From assembly GCF_000512205.2 (NCBI RefSeq), contig NZ_CP006644.1, forward strand, positions 2,536,520 through 2,600,519: a stretch of 64,000 bases of DNA. Reading direction: 5' to 3'. Both the position numbers and the translations under genes were made by a program. The stretch comes from Sphingomonas sanxanigenens DSM 19645 = NX02. GTDB taxonomy: Bacteria > Pseudomonadota > Alphaproteobacteria > Sphingomonadales > Sphingomonadaceae. The notes under the pieces are model-generated. The model had not been told where the DNA came from and made no database searches. It saw only the letters and a list, made by a program, of their open reading frames with translations. Shown piece after piece: positions 29,295 to 39,400 of this stretch (its first letter is position 1; every line of letters begins with the position of its first letter).

Positions 29295-30329
29295 TCAGCA
29301 GTGCCCGAGCGCATCCTCCGGGGCATTGCCGTTGATCCAGCACAGCAATTGCTCGGCGAGATCGACCTCCGCGTCGGGGGCCACGACATGCTCGGTGCCC
29401 CAGCTCTCGCGACGGGTCTGGCCATCGGCGAAGTGCAGCATCGCCGACATCTGCCAGGGCAGCGCGCCGTGGGTGAAGAGGAAGAGTTCGATGGTGGGCG
29501 AGGTGCGATCGATCGCCAGCAGGATCAGCCGCGATCCTTCCGAGTGCCAAGGCGCACGATATGCCTGGTAGCGGCCGGCATAGGTCGCCGAACCGAGCAG
29601 CGCCGAAACGACGGCGAGCGCCACGTCATGCTCGAACCGGCCATGCGGCAATGCGCCCGACAGCCGATCGATGACATTGTCGCCAGTCCCCACCTCGTGA
29701 TGCAGGCGGGGGCGCCGGTTCCAGGGTTCCGCATCCCGCCAGTCCAGCCGCGGCATCACCCAGTCGTCGGCACCGGATATGCGCCCCAGATGCCGTTTCA
29801 CCGCGCGGATCAGACAATGCGCGGAAAGATGCACCGGCAAGCCCTCGACATCGACGACGATATCCGCCCCCCGATAGACATCCGCCGGCACCGCGAAATT
29901 ACGCGTCTTGACGATGCGCCGGCCCGCCGCGGTGGCGCTTTCGCCGGGATCGGATCGCAAGGTCTGGGTCGGAACCGCAGGGGTGGTCGAGATCAGCCGG
30001 GTCGAACCGCGCCGCTCGGCGATCTGCCCCTCGATATAGACCGACATCGCGTGCTGCCGGATGCGATCCCCGGCGACGTCGGGCAGGAAATCCTCGAAGC
30101 CGGTGGCGATCACCGCGGGGCCGCCGGCCAGCAGCTTGTCGATCACCGCCTGTCGCCGCGCGATCGCTGCCGTACCGGGCTCGGCACGCTGGAAGCGGTC
30201 GAGCGACCGATCGACATCGAAAAAGGGTATGTCGAGCGCTTCCGCCAGATATGGCCCCAGCGTCGACTTGCCCACGCCGGTCGGACCGACCAGCACAATG
30301 ATCGGCACAGACAATTGATCGTCCGCCAT
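29295..30329 (-). CDS. P-loop kinase-like protein with uncharacterised C-terminal domain
   Basis: 344 residues. The N-terminus VPIIVLVGPTGVGKSTLGPY carries a Walker A motif (residues 15-23) followed by IPFFDVDRSLDRFQRAEPGT and GGPAVIATGFEDFLPDV, shikimate-kinase-like spacing. The shikimate kinase GGG motif and usual lid arginines are not evident (GGP instead), so the substrate probably differs. From about residue 200 an unrelated domain follows (NVIDRLSGALPHGRFEHDVAL, AGRYQAYRAPWHSEGSR, ELFLFTHGALPWQMSAMLHF) that I do not recognise. The pairing is unusual. No linked biosynthetic gene; recG is upstream on the same strand with an AT-rich gap of 111 bases between. Confidence 0.7.
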   Translation of the reverse strand: MADDQLSVPIIVLVGPTGVGKSTLGPYLAEALDIPFFDVDRSLDRFQRAEPGTAAIARRQAVIDKLLAGGPAVIATGFEDFLPDVAGDRIRQHAMSVYIEGQIAERRGSTRLISTTPAVPTQTLRSDPGESATAAGRRIVKTRNFAVPADVYRGADIVVDVEGLPVHLSAHCLIRAVKRHLGRISGADDWVMPRLDWRDAEPWNRRPRLHHEVGTGDNVIDRLSGALPHGRFEHDVALAVVSALLGSATYAGRYQAYRAPWHSEGSRLILLAIDRTSPTIELFLFTHGALPWQMSAMLHFADGQTRRESWGTEHVVAPDAEVDLAEQLLCWINGNAPEDALGHC

Positions 30330-30440
30330 ATCCCCCCGCTATAAATGGTGCGGCGCACCCCGAACCGCACCGCAAGCGACCCCTAATCGGGTATCGTCTG
30401 CAAAAACATCAATAATTTGGGGTATCGCAGATGGATATCA

Positions 30441-32495
30441 TTATCCCGAACGGAGAAGCTGGACCCCGGCTTCGCGCTCAAACAGATAAAGCGCCACCCG
30501 TGCCGCCTGCCCGCGCGGCCCTTCGAGCCCGCCGTCACGATCGATCAGCAGCCGTGCATCGTCGGTGGCGATCGGCAGCATCGCCTCCAGGCGCTCGGGC
30601 GTCGCCAGCTTGAAACGCGCTTCGCCCGACTGCTTGGTGCCCAGCACCTCGCCGGCGCCGCGCAGCCGCAGATCCTCCTCGGCGATGCGGAAGCCATCAT
30701 TGGTCTCGCGCATCAACGCCAGCCGCGCGCGGGCCGTCTCGCTCAACCCATCGCCGCGCAGCAGCAGGCAGGTCGATTTCCCCGTCCCGCGGCCGACCCG
30801 CCCGCGCAACTGGTGAAGCTGGGCGAGACCGAAGCGATCGGCGCCCTCGACCACCATCAAGGTGGAATTGGGCACGTTGACGCCGACCTCGATCACCGTC
30901 GTCGCGACCAGCACGGAAAGCGCGCCGCGCTGGAAGGCGTCCATCACCTTGTCCTTGTCGGGCCCCTTCATCCGGCCATGGACGAGGCCGATGCGATCGC
31001 CGAAGCGCGCCCGCAAGCTCGCGGCGCGATCCTCGGCCGCCGCCATGTCGCTGTTGGCGCTCTCCTCGACCAGCGGGCACACCCAATAGGCCTGCCCGCC
31101 GACGCCGATGTGGCGATCGAGCGCATCGACGATCTCGCCCAGGCGCTGCACGCTCATCACGCGCGTTTCGACTGGCTGGCGACCGGGCGGCATCTCGTCG
31201 AGCCGGCTGACGTCCATCTCGCCATATTGGGTCAGCGTCAGCGTGCGCGGGATCGGCGTCGCCGTCATCACCAGCAGATGCGGCGGGTGTTCGGCCTTGG
31301 CGGTGAGCATCAGCCGCTGCGCGACGCCGAAGCGGTGCTGCTCGTCGATCACTGCCAGTCCGAGGCGCCGATAGGCCACTTGCTCCTGGAAGATGGCATG
31401 CGTGCCGACAAGGATGTCGATCGAGCCGTTCGCCAGCCCCATCAGGGTGGATTCGCGGGCCTTGCCCTTGTCGCGCCCGGTGAGGATGGCAAGGTTGACC
31501 GGCACGCCGACCAGCATCTCGCGCAGCGTATCGAAATGCTGGCGCGCGAGGATTTCCGTCGGCGCGAGCAGGGCGCCCTGCGTCCCTGCCTCCACCGCGA
31601 CCAGCAACGCCATCAGCGCCACCGGCGTCTTGCCCGATCCGACATCGCCCTGCAGCAGCCGCACCATCGGCGTCTGCTGCTGCATGTCGCCTTCGATCTC
31701 GCCGATCGCGCGGGTCTGCGCGCCCGTGGCCGCATAGGGCAGCCGCAGCGCGTCGCGCAGCCGGCCATCGCCCTTCAGCGGCAGCCCCCGCCGCTTGCGC
31801 GTAGAGGCGCGCACCAGCATCAGCGCGAGCTGGTTGGCGAAGATCTCGTCATAGGCGAGCCGGTCGCGCGCCACCGAATCCATCGGATCGGCATGCGCGC
31901 GACCGAGCGCCTCGCGCCAGTCGGGCCAGTTGCGGCGCTGCTTGAGGCCGGTCTCGATCCATTCGGGCAGTTCGGGGGCGCGGGTCAGCGCCGCTTCGGC
32001 AAGCTGCACCATGCGCTTGCCCGTCAGCCCGTCGGACAGCGGATAGACCGGCTCGCGCTCCGGCAGCATCTCATCCAGCGGCAGGACGTGGTCGGGATGG
32101 ACGATCTGGAGATGCTCGCCATAGGATTCGAGCTTGCCGGAAACGAGCCGGGGTTCCTCCAGCGGCAGCAGCTTGCGCGCCCAGCCGGAACCGCCGCCGA
32201 AGAAGACGAGGCTGACGACATCGCCGCCGGCATCGCGCGCGAACACGCGGAACGGCCCGCGCCCGCCGCTCTGGCGATAATCGAACGGGGTCAGCACGAT
32301 GCTGATGATCCGCCCGACATCGGCCATGGCGAGGCCATGGACGCGGGTGCGCTCGACCAGCCCGGTCGGCATGTGGAAGGCGACATCCACCGCGCGCGCC
32401 AGCCCCAGCCGCTCCAGCGGCCGGGCGAGCGCGGGCCCTACCCCCTTGAGAGCGGTCACCTCGGCGAACAGCGGATTGAGAATATCGGGACGCAT
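30441..32495 (-). CDS. recG: ATP-dependent DNA helicase RecG
   Basis: RecG reverses stalled forks and migrates Holliday junctions. 684 residues: an N-terminal wedge/OB domain (ALKGVGPALARPLERLGL, FRVFARDAGGDVVSLVFF), then helicase motifs QGDVGSGKT (I), ILVGTHAIFQEQVAYRRLGL, DEQHRFGVAQR (II), TATPIPRTLTLTQYG (III), VVEGADRFGLAQLHQLRGRV (V-VI) and the TRG-like end (RAGEV-type LRLRGAGEVLG). Residue 291 after the Walker A GKT is proline where most RecG proteins have valine. Divergent from sdhE-mfd. Confidence 0.95.
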   Translation of the reverse strand: MRPDILNPLFAEVTALKGVGPALARPLERLGLARAVDVAFHMPTGLVERTRVHGLAMADVGRIISIVLTPFDYRQSGGRGPFRVFARDAGGDVVSLVFFGGGSGWARKLLPLEEPRLVSGKLESYGEHLQIVHPDHVLPLDEMLPEREPVYPLSDGLTGKRMVQLAEAALTRAPELPEWIETGLKQRRNWPDWREALGRAHADPMDSVARDRLAYDEIFANQLALMLVRASTRKRRGLPLKGDGRLRDALRLPYAATGAQTRAIGEIEGDMQQQTPMVRLLQGDVGSGKTPVALMALLVAVEAGTQGALLAPTEILARQHFDTLREMLVGVPVNLAILTGRDKGKARESTLMGLANGSIDILVGTHAIFQEQVAYRRLGLAVIDEQHRFGVAQRLMLTAKAEHPPHLLVMTATPIPRTLTLTQYGEMDVSRLDEMPPGRQPVETRVMSVQRLGEIVDALDRHIGVGGQAYWVCPLVEESANSDMAAAEDRAASLRARFGDRIGLVHGRMKGPDKDKVMDAFQRGALSVLVATTVIEVGVNVPNSTLMVVEGADRFGLAQLHQLRGRVGRGTGKSTCLLLRGDGLSETARARLALMRETNDGFRIAEEDLRLRGAGEVLGTKQSGEARFKLATPERLEAMLPIATDDARLLIDRDGGLEGPRGQAARVALYLFEREAGVQLLRSG

Positions 32496-32505
32496 GTCTA
32501 TCTGC

Positions 32506-32548
32506 GCCCATATAGCTCAGCCGGCAGACGCTTCCAGCGTCCGCCGGC
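32506..32548 (+). other. tRNA-like 5' half leading into a strong hairpin upstream of sdhE
   Basis: Bases 32506-32528 read like the first 23 bases of a tRNA gene: a seven-base acceptor-like GCCCATA then TAGCTCAGCCGGCAGA, the D-arm box. No anticodon, T arm or 3' acceptor follows. From 32520 to 32548 there is instead a 13-base-pair hairpin (arms 32520-32532 and 32536-32548, one G-T pair, loop of three). It sits 13 bases before the sdhE ribosome-binding GGAG and may form in the sdhE leader RNA. Whether it is a tRNA remnant, a leader hairpin or chance is open. Confidence 0.4.
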
Positions 32549-32568
32549 CTTTCTTGCATTGGAGACCC

Positions 32569-32835
32569 ATGGACCGCGAGATTCGCCTCAAGCGCCTGCG
32601 CTTCCGCGCCTGGCATCGCGGCACCCGCGAAGCCGACATGATGATCGGCGGCTATTTCGACCATGCCCACCACGGCTGGTCGGAAGACGAGATGCAGTGG
32701 TTCGAGGCGCTGCTGGAAGAGCAGGACGTCGATATCATGGCCTGGGCGATGAAGGTGCAGCCGGTGCCCGCGGACTGGGCCGGACCGATGATGGAGCGGC
32801 TGCAGAAGCTCGACTTCATCGAAGTGAGCGAGTGA
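32569..32835 (+). CDS. sdhE: FAD assembly factor SdhE (succinate dehydrogenase assembly factor 2)
   Basis: 88 residues from the ATG at 32569 with GGAG upstream. The RGxxE signature is RGTREADMMIGGYFD, followed by WSEDEMQWFEALLEEQDVD, matching the SdhE/Sdh5 family that covalently attaches FAD to succinate dehydrogenase. The sdh genes themselves are not in the window. Followed 17 bases later by mfd. Confidence 0.93.
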   Translation: MDREIRLKRLRFRAWHRGTREADMMIGGYFDHAHHGWSEDEMQWFEALLEEQDVDIMAWAMKVQPVPADWAGPMMERLQKLDFIEVSE

Positions 32836-32852
32836 GGCCTAGTCCGAGATCC

Positions 32853-35800
32853 ATGCCCGACCTCAAGACCATCCTCTCGGCCACCCGGCCGCTGACGCTC
32901 GCTGGCGTGCCCGCCGGCTTCCTGCCCTGGCTCGCGGCCGATATCGCCCGCGCCGCGGCGACACGCGCGGTGCTGATCGCATCCGACGATGTCGCGATGC
33001 GCGCGGTCGCGGAGGCTGTGCATTATTTTGCACCGGAGCTTGAGGTACTCGTGTTCCCCGCGTGGGACTGCCTGCCCTATGACCGCGCCTCGCCCTCGCT
33101 GCGCTCCACCTCGGAACGGCTCGCGACGTTGCACGCGCTCCAGCGAAAGCCGAAGGGGCCGCAGCTCGTCATCACCACGCTCAACGCGGCGACGCAGCGC
33201 ACCTTGACGCCGTTCCGCGTCCGCCAGCTCACCGCACAGCTCGCACCCGGCGAACGCATCGACCGCGACCGGCTCGCGACGCTGCTGCAGGCCAACGGCT
33301 ATGTCCGCACCGACACCGTGGCGGATGCCGGCGAGTTCGCGGTCCGCGGCGGTCTCGTCGACCTCTATCCCGCCGGCGAGGAACTGGCGCTGCGCCTCGA
33401 CTTCTTCGGCGACGAGATCGAGAGCGTCCGCCGCTTCGATCCCGCCGACCAGCGCACCGTCGATCGCATCGACGGCTTCACCTTGCTTCCCGCCTCCGAG
33501 GCGCTGCTCGACGAAGACAGCGTCAAGCGCTTCCGCAGCCGCTATCGCGAGCGTTTCGGTGCCACCGCAACGGGCGATCCGCTCTACCAGGCGGTCAGCG
33601 AAGGCCGGCGCCTCGCCGGAATGGAGCATTGGCTCCCCTTGCTCGAAGAGCGGCTGGAGACCCTGTTCGATCATCTCGGCGACGATGCGGTGATCCTGCG
33701 CGACAGCGGCGTCGCCGGTGCCGCCGATGCGCGCTTCGAGGCGATCACCGACTATCACGCGAACCGCGTCCGCGCGCAGTCCTCCGACCCCGGCAGCTAT
33801 CGCCCGCTGGCGCCGGACGCGCTCTATCTCGCGCGGGCGGACTGGGACGCGGCGATCGCGGAGCGGCCGATCCACCTCACCTCCCCCTTCCACGAGCCGG
33901 AGAGCGCCAGCGTCGTCGAGTTCGACGTCGAGGGCCCGCGCGATTTCGCGCCCGAGCGCGCACAGAATGCCAATATCTACGAGGCGGTGGCGGCGCATGC
34001 CCGGTCCGTCCAGCGCGACGGCAAGCGGCTGGTGCTGGCGAGCTATTCCAACGGCTCGCGCGAACGCATGCAGGGTCTGCTGTTCGACCATGGCCTGAAG
34101 GACATTGCGCTTGCCGACAACTGGCAGGAGGCGCTGGGCGCCGCTGCGCAGGGACGTGCCGCGCTGACCGTGCTGCCGCTCGACCATGGCTTCACCGCGC
34201 CCGACGTCGCGCTGCTCACCGAGCAGGACATGCTCGGCGACCGCCTCGTCCGCCGCGCCAAGCGCAAGAAGAGCGCCGACGCCTTCCTCAACGAACTGGC
34301 GACGCTCTCGCCAGGCGACCTCGTCGTCCACGCCGATCATGGCATCGGCCGCTATGAAGGGCTGACCTCGATCCCGGTCGGCAAGAGCCCGCACGATTGC
34401 GTGTGGCTCAGCTATGCCGGCGGCGACAAGCTTTACGTACCGGTCGAAAATCTCGAGGTGTTGAGCCGCTATGGCGCCGAGAATGAAGGCGTCCAGCTCG
34501 ACAAGCTGGGCGGCGTCGCCTGGCAGGCGCGCAAGGCGAAGATGCGCGAGCGCATCCGCGAGATCGCCGGCGAGCTGATCGCGACCGCCGCCGAGCGCGC
34601 GCTGCGCCCCGCCGAAGTGGCGGAGCCCGACAGCGGCGGTTATCCGGCGTTCGTCGATCGCTTCCCCTATCAGGAAACCGACGATCAGGATCGTGCGATC
34701 GCCGATGTGATCGGCGATCTCGGCGCCGGCCGGCCGATGGACCGTCTCGTCGTCGGCGATGTCGGCTTTGGCAAGACAGAGGTGGCGTTGCGCGCCGCCT
34801 TCGTCGCGGCGATGGCCGGGCTGCAGGTGGCGGTGGTCTGTCCGACCACGCTGCTCGCGCGCCAGCACTTCAACAATTTCCGTGAGCGCTTCCAGGGTTT
34901 TCCGCTCGAGATCGGCCGCCTTTCCCGCCTCGTCACGGCGAGCGAATCGAAGGCGACCAAGGAAGGGCTGGCGGCGGGCACGATCGACATCGTCGTCGGC
35001 ACCCACGCCGTGCTCGCCAAGGGCATCGAGTTCAAGCGGCTTGGGCTCGTCATCGTCGACGAGGAACAGCGCTTCGGCGTCGTCCACAAGGAACGACTGA
35101 AGGCGCTCAAGACCGACGTCCACATGCTGACGCTGACCGCGACGCCGATCCCGCGCACGTTGCAGATGGCGATGAGCGGTTTGCGCGAGTTGTCCGTGAT
35201 CCAGACGCCGCCGGTCGATCGCCTGGCGGTGCGCACCTATGTGATGCCCTGGGATCCGGTGGTGCTGCGCGAGGCGCTGCTGCGCGAACATTATCGCGGC
35301 GGCCAGAGCTTCGTCGTCACGCCGCGCATCGCCGACCTGCCGGACATCGAGAAGTTCCTGGCGCAGGAGGTGCCCGAGGTCCGCTATGTCGTCGCCCACG
35401 GCCAGATGGCGCCCTCGATGGTGGAAGAGCGGATGTCCGCCTTCTACGACAAGCAGTTCGAGGTGCTGCTCTCGACGACGATCGTCGAAAGCGGGCTCGA
35501 TATCCCTAGCGCCAACACGCTCGTCATCCACCGCGCGGACCGTTTCGGCCTCGCCCAGCTCTACCAGCTCCGCGGCCGCGTCGGCCGCTCGAAGACGCGC
35601 GCCTATGCCTATCTCACCACGCATGAGCGGGTGATGACCGAAGCGGCGGAGAAGCGCCTGAAGGTGCTGTCGGATCTCGACAGTCTCGGCGCCGGCTTCC
35701 AGCTCGCCAGTCACGACCTCGACATTCGCGGCGCCGGCAACCTGCTGGGGGACGAGCAGTCCGGCCACATCAAGGAGGTCGGCTTCGAACTCTACCAGTC

Positions 35801-36314
35801 GATGCTGGAGGAGGCGATCCTCGACGCCAAGGCCGGCGGCATCGCCGCCGAGACGCGCAGGACCGATTTCAGCCCGCAGATCACCGTCGATGCGCCGATC
35901 ATGATCCCCGACGATTATGTGCCGGATCTCGACCTGCGCATGGGCCTCTACCGCCGCCTCAACGAGTTGGACGACGCCCGGGCGATCGAGGCATTCGCCG
36001 CCGAACTGATCGACCGCTTCGGCACGCTGCCCGATGCGACGCAGAACCTGCTCAAGCTCATCGAGATCAAGCTCAACGCCAAGCGTGCGTGCATCTCGAA
36101 GATCGACGTCGGACCCCGCGGCGCGCTGGTCAGCTTCTTCGAGGATCAGTTCCCCGACCTGCCCGGCCTCATCGCCTATGTGCAGCGATTGAAGGACACG
36201 GCGAAACTGCGGCCCGACAGCAAGCTGGTGATCACCCGCGCCTGGGCGGATCCGATGGCGCGGCTGAACGGCGCGCTGCAACTGTCACGGGGGTTGGCGA
36301 AGATCGTGCGGTGA
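32853..36314 (+). CDS. mfd: Transcription-repair coupling factor Mfd
   Basis: 1153 residues. Mfd removes stalled RNA polymerase and recruits UvrA. The frame is open far upstream through recG antisense sequence; the ATG at 32853 after sdhE (MPDLKTILSATRPLTL) is the real start. N-terminal UvrB-like region (VLVFPAWDCLPYDRASPS), CarD-like RNA polymerase-interacting domain (LVVHADHGIGRYEG, YLYV-type DKLYVPVENLEVLSRYG), RecG-like translocase motifs GDVGFGKTEVALRAAFVA, VIVDEEQRFGVVHKER, LTATPIPRTLQMAMSG and the TRCF C-terminal domain (ITVDAPIMIPDDYVPDLDLR). Complete. Confidence 0.97.
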   Translation: MPDLKTILSATRPLTLAGVPAGFLPWLAADIARAAATRAVLIASDDVAMRAVAEAVHYFAPELEVLVFPAWDCLPYDRASPSLRSTSERLATLHALQRKPKGPQLVITTLNAATQRTLTPFRVRQLTAQLAPGERIDRDRLATLLQANGYVRTDTVADAGEFAVRGGLVDLYPAGEELALRLDFFGDEIESVRRFDPADQRTVDRIDGFTLLPASEALLDEDSVKRFRSRYRERFGATATGDPLYQAVSEGRRLAGMEHWLPLLEERLETLFDHLGDDAVILRDSGVAGAADARFEAITDYHANRVRAQSSDPGSYRPLAPDALYLARADWDAAIAERPIHLTSPFHEPESASVVEFDVEGPRDFAPERAQNANIYEAVAAHARSVQRDGKRLVLASYSNGSRERMQGLLFDHGLKDIALADNWQEALGAAAQGRAALTVLPLDHGFTAPDVALLTEQDMLGDRLVRRAKRKKSADAFLNELATLSPGDLVVHADHGIGRYEGLTSIPVGKSPHDCVWLSYAGGDKLYVPVENLEVLSRYGAENEGVQLDKLGGVAWQARKAKMRERIREIAGELIATAAERALRPAEVAEPDSGGYPAFVDRFPYQETDDQDRAIADVIGDLGAGRPMDRLVVGDVGFGKTEVALRAAFVAAMAGLQVAVVCPTTLLARQHFNNFRERFQGFPLEIGRLSRLVTASESKATKEGLAAGTIDIVVGTHAVLAKGIEFKRLGLVIVDEEQRFGVVHKERLKALKTDVHMLTLTATPIPRTLQMAMSGLRELSVIQTPPVDRLAVRTYVMPWDPVVLREALLREHYRGGQSFVVTPRIADLPDIEKFLAQEVPEVRYVVAHGQMAPSMVEERMSAFYDKQFEVLLSTTIVESGLDIPSANTLVIHRADRFGLAQLYQLRGRVGRSKTRAYAYLTTHERVMTEAAEKRLKVLSDLDSLGAGFQLASHDLDIRGAGNLLGDEQSGHIKEVGFELYQSMLEEAILDAKAGGIAAETRRTDFSPQITVDAPIMIPDDYVPDLDLRMGLYRRLNELDDARAIEAFAAELIDRFGTLPDATQNLLKLIEIKLNAKRACISKIDVGPRGALVSFFEDQFPDLPGLIAYVQRLKDTAKLRPDSKLVITRAWADPMARLNGALQLSRGLAKIVR

Positions 36315-36431
36315 AATGCGCGCGATTGTCGCGCCTGCGCTCTATTGCCTCGCGTTGCTCATCGTCTAGACATCGATCGGCGACGAATAGAGAACCGTGC
36401 ACGCTCCGGCGTGCGGGACAGTTGGGGCATA

Positions 36432-39400
36432 ATGATGAATGTGCAGCGCGATCGACTTCTCGACTTGATCGCCTATGTCGAGGCGACCGAGCGCGACAAG
36501 CTGAAAACGGTACTCGATGTTACGCGGCACAACGGCTTTCTTTACGCTAAAGACGAACTCGATCTTCCTGGCGTGACGCTGAATCGTCTGGTCGATGACG
36601 ATGCGATCTGGCTTCACGTCGAGCGGTTGGCCAAGCAGGCGCCACCGGTTCCTGACAGCACTGAGCTGCGCTGCTGGCTGAGACTGCAGGATGATCCGGC
36701 GCAAGCGCCGCGGCTCATGAGCGAGGTTGCGGCGCAAGCGTTGATCAACGCCGGTATCTCCCTCGTGGATGAAACGGCCCAGACCGTTCGTATCGACGAT
36801 TATCCCGACGCTGAGGAACTTCGCTCAGCGCTGGACGCTTACATCGCCGGCCCGTGGGCATTATGGGCCGAACAGGAACGGCCTCGCCGACTTACGATCA
36901 AGCTTTACAACGCCTTGTTCCTGCTACGGCAGTCGCTGGAGATCGCGGTCGATACGCCGATCGAGCTCGTATGCGGCATCGGCCTGGCGACGCTCGAACG
37001 CGACGGCCAGACCTTGCGCTATCCTGTGCTGACGATGGCGACCGAGATCGCTCTCGACCCTGTAACCCACGCCATCGACGTTCGTCCGCGCATGGAAGCG
37101 GCCCCGGCCGTGGAGGCGGAAACGCTCGACCGTATGGAACTCCGGGCGGTCGACGAGTGGCGAACCAATGCACGGCGCCATCTCGCCGAGTTGGAAGATG
37201 AGCCCCTGTCTCCCTTCGCCCCGGAGAGTTACGAGCCGATCCTGCGCCAGGCTGCCGCACTGCTTGATCCCGATGGCCGCTATCAACCGCTCGGTGACGC
37301 TGCGGCATCCGGCCTGCCCAAAGCCGGCCAGACGCTCGAGGTCCACGAGACCTTCATGTTCTTTCAGCGGGAACGCCGCGCCTCGCAATTGATGGACGAT
37401 CTAGCTCGCTTTCGCGAACAGGCCGTCGCCGCGGCGCCCGACCTTCAGTTGCCAGGCGCATTGCTAGCATTGCTGACCGAACCGGCAACCGCGCCCAGCG
37501 AGGAGGACTATCCTTCGTACCGGGGGATCTCAACCATTCCCGGCATCACCTCGTCCGACGGCGGCGGCGAAGATCTGTTCTTTCCCAAGCCGTTCAATCG
37601 AGAACAGGTCGAGGTCGTCCAGCGGCTCGCGGTCAGGCCCGGTGTGGTCGTTCAGGGGCCTCCGGGCACCGGCAAGACGCACACCATTGCCAATATCGTC
37701 AGTCACTATCTGGCGCTGGGAAAGCGCGTGCTCGTCACGTCGCAGAAGGCGCCGGCGCTCAAGGTTCTGCGCGATCAGTTGCCCTCTGCCGTCCGGCCGC
37801 TGGCGGTCAGCCTGCTCGACAGCGACCGCGATGGTCTGAAGCAATTTCAGGAATCCGTGGAAATCATCGCTGGTCGCCTTCAGCGCATCAAGCGCAGCGA
37901 ACTGACCAGCGAGATTGAATCGCTCGACAGCCAGATCGACAATCTTCACCGCACATTGGCCCGGATCGACAAGGAGGTGGACGATATCGGCCGGTCGGCG
38001 ATCGCGGGCATCACGCTGGACGGGGAACAGATCGAACCACTCCGCGCCGCGCGCGATCTGATTGCAAACCCGGATCTGGCAACGTGGCTTACCGACCTGA
38101 TGGATGAGAAAGCCGCATTTGCGCCGCGCTTCTCCGATCAGGACATATTCGACCTTCGCGTCGCGCGGAAGGCCTTGGGCAGGCGCTTGGCCTATCTGGG
38201 CATCGACCTTCCGGCGCTGGATCGCCTTCCCAACGACGACACGATGGCCGATGCGCATCGGGATCTGGCGCAGATGGAATCACTGCAGCGACAAATAGCT
38301 TCCGGCGAGATCGTTGCGCTGGCCGATCACCGCCCGGAAACCATCGCACGCGCGGACGCGTTGCTGACGATGGCGCGCAGCCTCAAAACCGGTCGGGACG
38401 CACTCTCGTCATCGGAGCATCATTGGACGGAGCAGGCCATCACGCTGCTCCGCCGCCTTCCCGATGACGAAGCGATCGGGGCGCTCGAAGCGAAGCGCTC
38501 AGAAGTCGAGGCGTTGCTGGAGGAGAACCGATATTTCCTCACTCGTCCGGTGGAACTCCCCGCGGACGCCATCGACGATGACAAGCTGATCGGCGCAATC
38601 GCCGACCTTGCGGGCGGCGGCACCGGCCTCGGCCTCGTCGCCGGTCTGTTCGCGGGTCAGCTCAAGCTACGCCTCGCAAGCATTCGCATCGTTGGTGAAA
38701 AGCCGCGGACAGCGGCAGACTGGGAAGATATTCGCCGGTTCGCGGCGGCCCAACAACAGGCCAAACGGCTTAAAGTCGCTTGGAACCACGCAGCCGAGCA
38801 CAGCAGCCTCAGTCCTATCGACGTCGATGGCCTGATCGGTGTCCGATCCATGCTTGCCCAACTGGACCAACTCGTCTCCATCCGGGAACATATCTCCCTG
38901 GAGAACAGGGTCACCGCGGAAATCGCCAGCATCGCCCCGCGTTGGTCGAAACCGGTTCAGCGCGGCAGCGAGGCGATTGCTGCACTGCTCGACATGCTCG
39001 AAACCCATGCCCTGCGACGGCGGCTTGAGCGAGCCGGTGCAATTCGCAGATCGATGCTCGACCTTTTTGCAAACGGGCGCGCAGAACTCGGCGCGCGAAT
39101 CAGGAGTTGCCTGCAAACCGATCTTGGGTCCCCGTCGATCACCACATCCGACTTCCGCGATCGTTGGGCGAACCTGCGTCAGGAGCTTTCCGAGATACTG
39201 GCGCACTGTTCGGCTCTTGAAACAGTCGCGCGGGTTACCCGGGCGATAGAGGAGTCCGGAGCGCCGAACTGGGCGAGACAATTGCGAACCGAGCCCGTCG
39301 AAGCGGTCGAGGATTCGCTGACGCCGGGAGATTGGGCCCGCCGCTGGCGCCTGCGCCAGTTTGACGGATGGCTTGCGCGCATCGACCGTCACGGTCGGCT

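Noticed and set aside
30433-30446. GGATA-TCAT-TATCC inverted repeat at the recG stop
   Set aside because: Overlaps the recG stop codon with no T run; AT-rich gap makes short repeats likely by chance, and no role could be supported.
30417-32852. Open frame on the plus strand antisense to recG, continuous with mfd
   Set aside because: High G+C third-position bias keeps the opposite strand open; the recG protein on the minus strand has full helicase motifs, and mfd starts naturally at 32853.
32652-36281. 1209-residue open frame antisense to mfd
   Set aside because: Composition-driven antisense frame with His/Arg/Asp-rich low-complexity product and no motifs, opposite a complete Mfd.
36320-36334. 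Six-base-pair hairpin after mfd as a terminator
   Set aside because: Stem is short and no T run follows.
36345-36431. N-terminal extension of the helicase from 36345
   Set aside because: Arg-rich, non-conserved-looking 29 residues across hairpin sequence; the double ATG at 36432/36435 is more plausible.
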